Shown here one piece after another: positions 1-7,657 of a DNA stretch of 25,264 nt (within the stretch, counting starts at the first letter, position 1; each line of letters opens with the position of its first letter). Origin of the DNA: Syntrophomonas sp. UBA5288 (GTDB lineage Bacteria > Bacillota > Syntrophomonadia > Syntrophomonadales > Syntrophomonadaceae); assembly GCA_002408445.1 (NCBI GenBank), contig DHSK01000138.1, positions 1 to 25,264 of the forward strand. The letters run 5' to 3'. Below the pieces are notes generated by a model. The model saw only the letters and a list, made by a program, of their open reading frames with translations, was not told the origin of the DNA and did not search any database. A program made the translations under genes and the position numbers.

Positions 1-40
1 TCACATACTAATTCTAAAAATACGATGAGGTGGTTTTGCA

Positions 41-2266
41 ATGCAGGCATGGCAAGATTTTATTCCGGGCCAATGGATGCTGGAAGTAAATGTACGGGAT
101 TTTATACAGAAAAATTACAAACCTTACGACGGTGACAATGGATTTTTGGCCGGACCGACCGAAAAGACCAATCGGCTCTGGTCCCGGTGCCGGGAGCTTT
201 TAGCGCTGGAACGCTCCCGCGCCGGCGTCCTGGCTATTGATTCCGATACCCCTATTACTATTACCAGTCATGTTCCGGGTTATATCGACCGCGAGCAGGA
301 AATAATCGTTGGCCTGCAGACGGACGCTCCCCTGAAACGCGGCCTGAACGTCTACGGTGGCCTGCGTACTGCTGTGAAGGCATGTAAGGCGTTCGGATCT
401 GAACCGGATGAACAAATAGTTAATTTCTTTAAATTGCACCGCCGCACCCATAATGACGGTGTATTTACAGTTTATACTCCCGAAATGAGAACCGCCCGAC
501 GGGTAGGTATCATTACAGGACTGCCTGATTCCTACGGCCGCGGCCGCATAATCGGGGATTATCGCCGTGTTCCCCTCTACGGGGTGGATTTTCTCATCCA
601 AACTAAAGAAAATGACCGGCAGATGCTCAACCCGGATATGAATTCTGCCACTATACAAATACGTGAAGAACTTTTTGACCAGATAAAGGCTTTGGAAGAT
701 TTAAAAATTATGGCTAAAACCTATGGTTTGGATATATCCGTGCCCGCTGTCAATGCGCGGGAGGCCGTGCAATGGCTCTACCTGGCTTATCTGGCGGCCA
801 TCAAACAGCAAAACGGGGCCGCCATGAGCCTGGGCCGGGCCACCACATTTCTGGATATTTATATGGAAAGGGATTTACAGAAAGGATTGATTACGGAAGC
901 AGAAGCGCAGGAACTGATTGATCAACTGGTAATAAAGCTGCGTCTGGTAAGGCATCTCCGTACCCCCGAATATAACGATATATTTGCCGGCGACCCCAGT
1001 TGGGTTACTGAGGCCATAGGCGGCAGCGGTATAGATGGCAGGCACCAGGTTACCCGTACCAGTTTCAGGATGCTGCATACCCTGGAGAATCTGGGGACGG
1101 CTCCAGAGCCCAATATGACTGTGCTGTGGTCCTCCCGCCTGCCCCGTCCTTTTGTAGAATACTGTGCTCATCTTTCCATCAAAACCTGTGCTCTGCAATA
1201 TGAAAATGATGATATTATGCGTGAATATTATGGAGACGACTACGGTATCGCCTGCTGTGTCTCAGGTATGCGGCTGGGCCGGGAGATGCAATTTTTCGGC
1301 GCCCGCTGCAATCTGGCCAAGCTGCTGCTTTTTGCTATCAATGGAGGCCGGGATGAAATCACCGGTGAGCAGGTCGGGGTGGAAATGCCGGTTTACGAGG
1401 CTGACTGTCTGGATTTTGAAGAAATCCTGCGCCGGTTCAAAATCCAGATGAACTGGCTAACTAAACTTTATGTCAATACTATGAATGTGATCCACTACAT
1501 GCATGATAAATATGCTTATGAAAGCGTACAGATGGCTTTGCACGATTCGACCGTCCACCGCTACATGGCCTTTGGCATAGCAGGTCTGTCAGTAGTGGCG
1601 GATTCGCTGAGTGCCATTAAATACGCCCGGGTCAAGCCCATAAAGGATCAGCGCGGACTCATCACCGAATTTAAAATAGAAGGAAATTTCCCTAAATTCG
1701 GCAATGATGACAACCGGGTTGATGAACTGGCAGTTGAAATAATCAAAACCTTTACCCGTAAACTTAAAAAACAACCAACCTATCGTGATGCCGAGCATAC
1801 GCTTTCCATACTCACCATTACCTCCAATGTGATGTATGGCAAGCATACCGGTTCTACTCCTGACGGGCGGAAAAAGGGAGAGCCTCTGGCCCCAGGCGCC
1901 AATCCTCTGCATGGGCGGGAAGAAAATGGCGCCCTGGCAGCTTGCAACTCGGTAGCCAAACTGCCCTATCATTATGCCCGTGACGGTATCTCCTATACTT
2001 TTTCGGCGGTTCCCCGCACGCTGGGCCAGACCGATGCGGAGATGGTTAAAAACCTCGCCGCCGTATTGGAAGGATATTTCAATCAGGAAGCCCACCATAT
2101 CAATGTTAATGTATTAAACCTGGAGACCCTCCAGGATGCCATGGAACATCCGGAGAATTATCCCGATTTAACTATACGGGTATCAGGTTATGCCGTTCAT
2201 TTTACCAAATTGAACCGGGAACAACAGGAGGAAATAATCATGCGGACGTTTTATAAGAGGCTGTAA
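41..2266 (+). CDS. pflB: Pyruvate formate-lyase (formate C-acetyltransferase)
   Basis: This glycyl-radical enzyme cleaves pyruvate with CoA to acetyl-CoA and formate in the cytoplasm during anaerobic growth. The 741 residues are close to the roughly 760 of the E. coli enzyme. The adjacent pair Cys405-Cys406 (in IACCVSGM) is the mark of true pyruvate formate-lyases; related diol or choline lyases have one Cys. The C-terminal RVSGYAVHF motif carries the radical glycine at about Gly716, 26 residues from the end. The ATG at 41 follows a GAGGTGG ribosome-binding site at a suitable distance. The activase gene starts 2 nt after the stop, so the two form an operon. Upstream promoter sequence lies outside the window. 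Nothing looks broken. Confidence 0.96.
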   Translation: MQAWQDFIPGQWMLEVNVRDFIQKNYKPYDGDNGFLAGPTEKTNRLWSRCRELLALERSRAGVLAIDSDTPITITSHVPGYIDREQEIIVGLQTDAPLKRGLNVYGGLRTAVKACKAFGSEPDEQIVNFFKLHRRTHNDGVFTVYTPEMRTARRVGIITGLPDSYGRGRIIGDYRRVPLYGVDFLIQTKENDRQMLNPDMNSATIQIREELFDQIKALEDLKIMAKTYGLDISVPAVNAREAVQWLYLAYLAAIKQQNGAAMSLGRATTFLDIYMERDLQKGLITEAEAQELIDQLVIKLRLVRHLRTPEYNDIFAGDPSWVTEAIGGSGIDGRHQVTRTSFRMLHTLENLGTAPEPNMTVLWSSRLPRPFVEYCAHLSIKTCALQYENDDIMREYYGDDYGIACCVSGMRLGREMQFFGARCNLAKLLLFAINGGRDEITGEQVGVEMPVYEADCLDFEEILRRFKIQMNWLTKLYVNTMNVIHYMHDKYAYESVQMALHDSTVHRYMAFGIAGLSVVADSLSAIKYARVKPIKDQRGLITEFKIEGNFPKFGNDDNRVDELAVEIIKTFTRKLKKQPTYRDAEHTLSILTITSNVMYGKHTGSTPDGRKKGEPLAPGANPLHGREENGALAACNSVAKLPYHYARDGISYTFSAVPRTLGQTDAEMVKNLAAVLEGYFNQEAHHINVNVLNLETLQDAMEHPENYPDLTIRVSGYAVHFTKLNREQQEEIIMRTFYKRL

Positions 2267-2268
2267 AA

Positions 2269-3012
2269 ATGAAAGGACGAATTCATTCGGTCGATACGTT
2301 CAGCACCGTCGATGGGCCAGGTATCAGAACCGTAATCTTCATGCAGGGCTGTACCTTGCGCTGCCAATACTGCCATAATCCGGACACCTGGAATCCGAGC
2401 GCCAAGACCGCCAAAGAATACAGTGCCGAAGAGATAACCGCATTGATCGTCCGCAACTCCAATTATTTTGCGGCTTCCGGAGGAGGGGTAACTTTCTCCG
2501 GCGGAGAACCCCTGCTGCAGTATGAATTTGTACGAGAGGTTCTATCCCGCTGCCGGCAGCAACAGATTCATACCGCTCTTGATACCTCCCTTTACGTACC
2601 CCCGGAAACGGTACGAGCAATCCTGCCTTACACCAGGCTGGTGCTGGCCGATATCAAGCATATCAAAGCTGAAAAAAGCCGGCAAATTACCGGCCAGAGC
2701 AATCAGCTTAATCTTGCCAACCTGCAGCTTGTCAACAGGGCTAAGGTGGAAATATGGATCCGCTATGTAATCGTACCCGGATTAACCGATGCCGAAACGG
2801 ATTTATTGCAAATGGCCGAGTTCATCTCCCCGCTGGATTCAGTATCCCGCATTGATCTATTGCCTTATCACACCCTGGGCCGCCACAAATGGGAACTACT
2901 TGGCCTTAAATATCAGTTGCCGGAGGTTGATCCTCCCACCCCATCGCATTTGGAGAAAATCCAAAACGCCCTGCAAAACGTTAGCGGCAAGCCGGTGTAT
3001 ATACTGCATTAA
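2269..3012 (+). CDS. pflA: Pyruvate formate-lyase activating enzyme (radical SAM)
   Basis: This enzyme uses S-adenosylmethionine and a [4Fe-4S] cluster to put the glycyl radical on PflB. The 247 residues match the usual length of about 245. The cluster cysteines are Cys28, Cys32 and Cys35 in the CxxxCxxC motif (GCTLRCQYCHNP), preceded by the activase signature VDGPGIRT. The SAM-contacting GGEP motif is at residues 78-81. It has no extra ferredoxin-like [4Fe-4S] insert, as expected for PflA rather than for activases of other glycyl-radical enzymes. It starts 2 nt after pflB, with an AGAGG sequence inside the pflB end as ribosome-binding site, so it is translated from the same message. Confidence 0.95.
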   Translation: MKGRIHSVDTFSTVDGPGIRTVIFMQGCTLRCQYCHNPDTWNPSAKTAKEYSAEEITALIVRNSNYFAASGGGVTFSGGEPLLQYEFVREVLSRCRQQQIHTALDTSLYVPPETVRAILPYTRLVLADIKHIKAEKSRQITGQSNQLNLANLQLVNRAKVEIWIRYVIVPGLTDAETDLLQMAEFISPLDSVSRIDLLPYHTLGRHKWELLGLKYQLPEVDPPTPSHLEKIQNALQNVSGKPVYILH

Positions 3013-3066
3013 TACTCCAACCCGGCATAATATAACGCTATGATAATACAGAGTGTTGAATCGCAC

Positions 3067-4209
3067 TTATTTCTTGCTTATAGCATATACAGCCCTTATG
3101 ACCTGATCGATTTCTTCGGGGGTGGTGAAGTAACCGGGGCTTAAGCGGCAGGAGCCCAGTTCAAAAGTCCCCAGGGTACGGTGAGCCAGCGGGGCGCAGT
3201 GCAACCCGGAGCGGGTTATAATATCATATTCATAATCAAGCTGGGAACATACTTCGCCGCAATCCTTATCCTCAATATTAAGAGCTATTACCGCAGTCCT
3301 TCTGTTTATATCGGCCGGACCGTAAAGCTTCACCCCGTCAATGCCCTGCAATCCCTGTATAAGCTGGGCAGTCAGCCTCATTTCATGCTGCCTGATCCGC
3401 TCTATGCCGGTTTCGGTAATAAACCTGATACCGGCCAGTAATCCGGCTATGCCGGGCGTGTTCAAGGTGCCGCTCTCCATCCGTTCAGGCATAATCGGCG
3501 GTTGTTCCAGATACTCGGATAATGCTCCGGTACCTCCTTCCTTAAGAGGAATTACCTCAAGACCCGGCCTTATATACATTCCGCCCGTGCCCTGGGGCCC
3601 CAGCAGCCCTTTATGACCGGTAAAGGTCAGGATATCTATATTCTGCAGCTTAACATCAATCGGCAATACCCCGGCTGATTGAGCGCTGTCCACCATAAAT
3701 AACAGGCCATGCTCATGAGCTATCCGGCCCACTTCCCCGATGGGCATGATCGTACCGACCAGATTGGACGCATGCAGCATGCATATCATGCGGGTGTTGG
3801 GTTTAATCTCGTTTTTAACTGCATCGGGATCCAGCGTACCGTCATTCCCGCATGGCACCGTTGTCCATTCTACGCCCTGCCGGGTCAAAGTATACAGGGG
3901 ACGTGCCACGGAATTATGTTCCATACTGGTCGTGATTACATGGTCACCCGGTTTTAAAATACCTTTGAGACAGGTATTTATAGCCTCGGTAATATTAAGC
4001 GTAAAAGCAATTTGCATGCAGTCGTCAATATTAAACAGGTGCGCCAGTGCCTCCCTGGTTTCAAGCAAAACGGAACCGGCCCGGGCCGTACTCTGGTTGC
4101 TCCCCCGCCCGGGATTACCGCCCATAAGACGATTAAAACGATCTACTGCCAGGTAGACACTTTCCGGCTTGGGATATGAAGTAGCAGCATTATCCATATA
4201 AATAGTCAA
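3067..4209 (-). CDS. Cysteine desulfurase family aminotransferase (class V, PLP)
   Basis: A PLP enzyme of the NifS/SufS-like class V aminotransferase group, closest in style to the 'EF2568-type' cysteine desulfurase family. It opens with the typical YMDNAATSYPKPE. The PLP lysine is in TFTGHKGLLGPQG (Lys200 from the start chosen here), and the cysteine of SGLHCAPLAHRTLGT corresponds to the mobile catalytic Cys region. I chose the TTG at 4209 because GGAAGGGG lies just upstream at proper spacing. The longer ATG at 4230 adds seven residues that contain this ribosome-binding site. The predicted role is sulfur release from cysteine, or selenocysteine lyase activity. No iscU, suf or sel partner is adjacent, so the physiological acceptor is unknown. 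It converges with pflA over a 54-bp gap with no clear terminator. Confidence 0.88.
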   Translation of the reverse strand: MTIYMDNAATSYPKPESVYLAVDRFNRLMGGNPGRGSNQSTARAGSVLLETREALAHLFNIDDCMQIAFTLNITEAINTCLKGILKPGDHVITTSMEHNSVARPLYTLTRQGVEWTTVPCGNDGTLDPDAVKNEIKPNTRMICMLHASNLVGTIMPIGEVGRIAHEHGLLFMVDSAQSAGVLPIDVKLQNIDILTFTGHKGLLGPQGTGGMYIRPGLEVIPLKEGGTGALSEYLEQPPIMPERMESGTLNTPGIAGLLAGIRFITETGIERIRQHEMRLTAQLIQGLQGIDGVKLYGPADINRRTAVIALNIEDKDCGEVCSQLDYEYDIITRSGLHCAPLAHRTLGTFELGSCRLSPGYFTTPEEIDQVIRAVYAISKK

Positions 4210-4287
4210 AATCTTACCCCTTCCCACCATGAAAGCTACAGATTCTTAATATACCATATGCAAAAAATAGCAACTGTCAGCCTTATT

Positions 4288-4431
4288 TGAGAGTTTTGCA
4301 TAATTCCAAAAACCCCATTTGTCATTCTGAGCCTTAGCGAAGAATCTTAAGATCCTTCGGCTTTGCCTCAGGATGACATGCGCAAAGTTACTACTTAATC
4401 ATAGGAAAAAGTTAAGTATGTAAAACTCTCA
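4288..4431. mobile_element. MITE-like inverted-repeat element (non-coding)
   Basis: The ends are 15-bp inverted repeats: TGAGAGTTTTGCATA at 4288-4302 and its complement with one mismatch at 4417-4431. Inside, at 4321-4378, is an imperfect 26-27-bp inverted repeat (arms starting GTCATTCTGAG and ending CAGGATGAC) that would fold into a long hairpin. No reading frame of note is present. This is the build of a miniature inverted-repeat transposable element. The central hairpin resembles a repeat I have seen dispersed in many bacterial genomes (recollection, not a search). No clean target-site duplication is visible. The rest of the gap, 4432-4554, shows nothing I can name. Confidence 0.6.
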
Positions 4432-4554
4432 TTTACTAAGCTTCCTAACAGCAATGTATCATATACTACTTTATAATAGAAATGAAAATTAGTTATAGTA
4501 ACTGCAAAATCTTTCCTGGAGAACCCGGGTTATTCAATTAAACCGCTCACCTGC

Positions 4555-4588
4555 TGAAAAAATAATGCTGCGGAAATTCCACAGCATT
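4555..4588 (-). terminator. Rho-independent terminator of the 95-aa gene
   Basis: The 12-bp arms at 4564-4575 and 4577-4588 (AATGCTGCGGAA / TTCCACAGCATT) pair with a single mismatch and essentially no loop beyond the closing bases. Reading on the minus strand, the stem is followed by ATTTTTTC, a U-tract. It sits 34 bp past the stop of the small gene at 4622-4909. Confidence 0.75.
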
Positions 4589-4621
4589 TAAGGTATTATC
4601 GTTCTTATTTTTCCGGTCAAA

Positions 4622-4909
4622 TTAAGCCCGCAGTTGACTCAACAGCACTAACTCCAAATCTTCCGTAGGATAATAATAAGCGTTTTGTTCCAGCCTATCT
4701 AAAAAAGCCAGTTCGGCTTCGGGCCGGCTGTCAAACCATTTTTCCCCTGTATTGCCGCAGGAATGGTTTTGGCCGGTTACCTCATCAGCCGATAAATTCC
4801 AAATAAACGCATATCTACCCTTATACTCGGCTATAGTCCACGTTTCTTCGGTTCCTACCCGGGGATATGAAAAAAGCCCTGTAATTTCCCGCAAATATTT
4901 TAATTGCAT
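4622..4909 (-). CDS. Hypothetical protein, 95 aa
   Basis: I do not recognise this family. The protein is soluble-looking, acidic and rich in aromatic residues, with no signal peptide or membrane segment. Short motifs that stand out are TWTIAEYKGRYAFIW, GEKWFDSRPEAELAFLDRLE and a Leu-rich C-terminus (LELVLLSQLRA). The Trp/Tyr content and the central 'WNLSADEVTG' suggest a small alpha/beta fold, but no function can be read from it. A perfect AGGAGGT lies upstream of the ATG, at a rather long 12-nt distance, and a good terminator follows the gene. So it is probably a real single-gene transcription unit. It shares orientation with the diguanylate cyclase upstream, but that gene has its own terminator. 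Confidence 0.7.
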   Translation of the reverse strand: MQLKYLREITGLFSYPRVGTEETWTIAEYKGRYAFIWNLSADEVTGQNHSCGNTGEKWFDSRPEAELAFLDRLEQNAYYYPTEDLELVLLSQLRA

Positions 4910-4972
4910 TAGAGTTCGGCACCTCCTTTTTTCTATTATTATTCCTGCTTCGATCCAATTTTATTTAGCAGC

Positions 4973-5004
4973 AAAAAAGAACGTAAGGCGTTAGCCTTAC
5001 GTTC
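4973..5004 (-). terminator. Rho-independent terminator of the GGDEF gene
   Basis: A perfect 11-bp stem, GAACGTAAGGC (4979-4989) with GCCTTACGTTC (4994-5004), closes a GTTA loop. On the minus strand it is followed by TTTTTTGC. It lies 12 bp past the stop of the diguanylate cyclase gene. Confidence 0.88.
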
Positions 5005-5016
5005 TCCAAAATACAT

Positions 5017-5745
5017 TCAACCAATCGTGCCGGTCTTTCTTTTATTACGCTTACTGGCGTACATCATTTCATCAGCATTCTGCAGCATTTCCTCCACGGT
5101 ACAGCGATAATCACAAGGATATAACGCTATTCCCAGGCTTACTGCCAGCGTATAGGGCAACAATTTTTTCTCATTAAACGACCTGACCTTCGTTTGTAAT
5201 CTGTCCATCAAAATCTCGGCATTATCCCAGGAAGTTTGTAATGAAAGAATGGCGAATTCATCACCACCTATACGCGCTACAATATCCGAGGTTCGAAAAG
5301 TTTCTTTTAAAATAGCGGCCATGCTTTTCATGGCTCTATCGCCTTCCTTATGGCCAAAACTATCATTTATTTTCTTCATATCATCGATATCCGCAAATAT
5401 CACCAGGATATCTTTCTGTTCCCGCTGCGCCAGTTTCATTTGATGTTGCGCCAGGGTAAAGAAACCTCTCCTGTTATACAAACCGGTAAGTTCATCGTTT
5501 AGAGCCAAACATTTAAGTTCTTCGTTTATATCCTGAAGTTCCCGTGCCTTGATCTGCATCTTTTTCTCCAGTCTACGGCGGTAATTTTTCTCCTGCCATA
5601 GTGCTTTTAACAGAAAAGGCTGTTCATTATGCAAACATGAACAGGTTGCAAAGATACTCACAAGGCAAAAAACACCTGCCAGAATATACTTCCCGTTTTG
5701 GATATCGGTAGTCAGCCAATCCAGCAGTACATAAAGAACAAACAT
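5017..5745 (-). CDS. Membrane-anchored diguanylate cyclase (GGDEF)
   Basis: It is predicted to make cyclic di-GMP from two GTP at the inner face of the membrane. Two hydrophobic segments (about residues 1-13 and 19-38) anchor it. A charged, probably coiled-coil linker (55-78) leads to the GGDEF domain from about 80 to 240. The signature is intact, IGGDEF with GGDEF at 160-164, so catalysis is expected. An RxxD product-inhibition site (RTSD, 151-154) sits exactly five residues before it. FADIDDMKKIND supplies the metal-binding Asp. No sensor domain beyond the short membrane part is seen. The ATG at 5745 has AGGA six bases upstream. The same frame upstream encodes more hydrophobic residues (IFDTILILLVGTG) but lacks a usual start; see findings. 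Confidence 0.9.
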   Translation of the reverse strand: MFVLYVLLDWLTTDIQNGKYILAGVFCLVSIFATCSCLHNEQPFLLKALWQEKNYRRRLEKKMQIKARELQDINEELKCLALNDELTGLYNRRGFFTLAQHQMKLAQREQKDILVIFADIDDMKKINDSFGHKEGDRAMKSMAAILKETFRTSDIVARIGGDEFAILSLQTSWDNAEILMDRLQTKVRSFNEKKLLPYTLAVSLGIALYPCDYRCTVEEMLQNADEMMYASKRNKRKTGTIG

Positions 5746-5870
5746 GCCCGTTCCTACCAGCAGTATAAGGATAGTGTCAAATATGAATTTCCTCTTGATG
5801 GCAATTCACATCCCTTAAGTTCTGGTTAAATCATCGGCATATGAGTGTAAAAACTTTATCAACTTTCTTA

Positions 5871-5899
5871 ATATTAATCAAAATTATCATAAATGTAAA
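5871..5899 (-). promoter_or_regulatory. Candidate sigma-A promoter for the GGDEF gene
   Basis: Read on the minus strand, TTTACA (5899-5894) and TAATAT (5876-5871) are separated by exactly 17 bp in an AT-rich stretch about 125 bp upstream of the gene. The -35 box matches 5 of 6 consensus positions and the -10 box 4 of 6. The rest of the 205-bp gap between this gene and the lactate permease holds nothing else that I can identify. Confidence 0.5.
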
Positions 5900-5950
5900 T
5901 ATTTTTATATTATTGCTTTTAATTGGTCGAAAGTGTAAGTACTGCTATAT

Positions 5951-7501
5951 CTAGGCCCAGATAAAGGTAAGGATTGCAGCCATGCCGGTAAAAATAACCG
6001 CAATAACAAAGGCTACCCGGATTACTTCCGTCTCAGTGCCCAGAGCATCGATGGTGGCGGCCGCATTTTGAAGTTTGGCCGGGGATATTACACTGGCCAG
6101 ACCTCCGGCAATAGCGGTACCGGCCGTAACTACCAGCGGGTTAACGTGTAAGAGCTTCGAAGTCAGAATATTGTATTTGGTGAAAAGGGCAATGGTGGAA
6201 GCTTCGCTGCCACTGACAAAGCCACCCAACAAGCCCAGAAAGCCAGCGGCTACAGGATACAATCCCTTAAAGAAATCGGATGAACTGGTAGCCAGGATAG
6301 AAATCATATTAAAATCAGGGTTAACCAGTTTCCATCCCCCCGCGGCAGAAGTAAAGCCGGAATACGTCATAACATAGGCAATGGCAAAAAATATAGCGGC
6401 CGAAAGTACCGGGCGAGGGGCCCGGCGAACCCACTTGGTCATGATTTCACGCCATTCTGCGCCGGTTGGTTTGATAAAAGGCACAGCTATCAAAGTACTA
6501 ATGATGACCCAGGTATAAGCGTTCCACAGCATTCTGGTCATGATGGGCTTGCCGCCCGGGATAATTTGTACCGGCATAGCCAGTTGTTTAAACAGGTAAT
6601 CAAATACCGGAGGATAGAAATTAATAAAAAGAGATGTTCCTACCAGGATTAACCACGGACTTAATGCCCGGGTCAGCGACATGGAGCTTTCCATTTCCAG
6701 ATCCTCTTTGGTTATGCAGGACCTGTCAATGATAGGCTTTCTATTAGCTTTCATATATAAAAGCATTACCATAATCGTTACCGCACCGGCGATGACACCG
6801 GTCAGCACTATTCCCTGGCCGATATGAGCGACCGCAATGGCCGTAAGTCCCATGCTGCCGCCGGCCAGCAGACAAGGCCAAAATCCTTCTTTCATCTGTT
6901 TAAAGCCCCCCACCAGATAGAGCATGCCAAAACCTATCATGGTGGAAATGACCGGCATAAATTGGGAAAAGACCAGAGCCGAAACTTCCAGCGGAGTACC
7001 GGTCATATCAGCAAAAACTACCAGTGGAGCACCCAGCAGAGCATAGGTGCAAAGCGAATCAAAGCCTAAGGCCGGCAGCGCTACGGCCACAAAAGTCGAA
7101 TAACCCAATGCAACCATAATCGGGGGCAGAATGGAAACCGGTGTCGCACCAACCGCCACCAGGAGCGTACCAATACCCATATTAATAATCATAATCTGGA
7201 CCGCACGATCCTGTTTGGCTATAGTTTTTACAAAAACGACTATGCGTTTCAGTGCGCCGGTACATTCCAGAAAGGTGATTTGGAAAATAGATGTGGCCAC
7301 CATCAGTGAAACCGGAAACGATGCTATGATTCCGGCCAGGCTGGCATTAAGCCCCACCGTAAGCGAAGTGTGAAAGAAAAGAATACTAATAACAACCATC
7401 AGCACCCAACCGATAATCCCACTCCAGTCGGCCGGGCATTTTCCCCAGATAAGCAAAACCAGCACGATAATAATCGGTGCCAGCGTAAGTAATACGTCCA
7501 T
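5951..7501 (-). CDS. lctP: L-lactate permease (LctP family)
   Basis: A polytopic membrane protein (516 aa, about 12-14 hydrophobic helices) of the LctP/LldP lactate transporter family, which imports lactate or glycolate with protons. Family-like features are the opening MDVLLTLAPIIIVLVLLIWGK, the TSIFQITFLECTGAL stretch, the GATPVSILPPIMVALGY segment and the late LGGFVSGSEASTIALF helix with its conserved Gly-Ser-Glu. I start at the ATG at 7501 because GGGAGGA lies 9 bp before it. An ATG 18 bp further upstream would place that ribosome-binding site inside the coding sequence. No lactate dehydrogenase is adjacent. With pflB nearby, imported lactate could feed the pyruvate pool (inference). Confidence 0.92.
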   Translation of the reverse strand: MDVLLTLAPIIIVLVLLIWGKCPADWSGIIGWVLMVVISILFFHTSLTVGLNASLAGIIASFPVSLMVATSIFQITFLECTGALKRIVVFVKTIAKQDRAVQIMIINMGIGTLLVAVGATPVSILPPIMVALGYSTFVAVALPALGFDSLCTYALLGAPLVVFADMTGTPLEVSALVFSQFMPVISTMIGFGMLYLVGGFKQMKEGFWPCLLAGGSMGLTAIAVAHIGQGIVLTGVIAGAVTIMVMLLYMKANRKPIIDRSCITKEDLEMESSMSLTRALSPWLILVGTSLFINFYPPVFDYLFKQLAMPVQIIPGGKPIMTRMLWNAYTWVIISTLIAVPFIKPTGAEWREIMTKWVRRAPRPVLSAAIFFAIAYVMTYSGFTSAAGGWKLVNPDFNMISILATSSSDFFKGLYPVAAGFLGLLGGFVSGSEASTIALFTKYNILTSKLLHVNPLVVTAGTAIAGGLASVISPAKLQNAAATIDALGTETEVIRVAFVIAVIFTGMAAILTFIWA

Positions 7502-7657
7502 TAACTGCCATCCTCCCATTCTACTAAGGTATGCTGTTTTACTAAACTATCCTACTGTCCTGCCGTCCTCCTTTCACTGATTAAACAGTGTATAACAAAA
7601 TAATGATATCATATTTTTCATAAGCTATGGTTTCTAAAATAAATTTTTTTGTCCACA

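Noticed and set aside
41..3012. pflB/pflA as another glycyl-radical pair (glycerol, choline or propanediol lyase)
   Set aside because: The adjacent Cys-Cys pair and the activase without an extra ferredoxin insert fit pyruvate formate-lyase.
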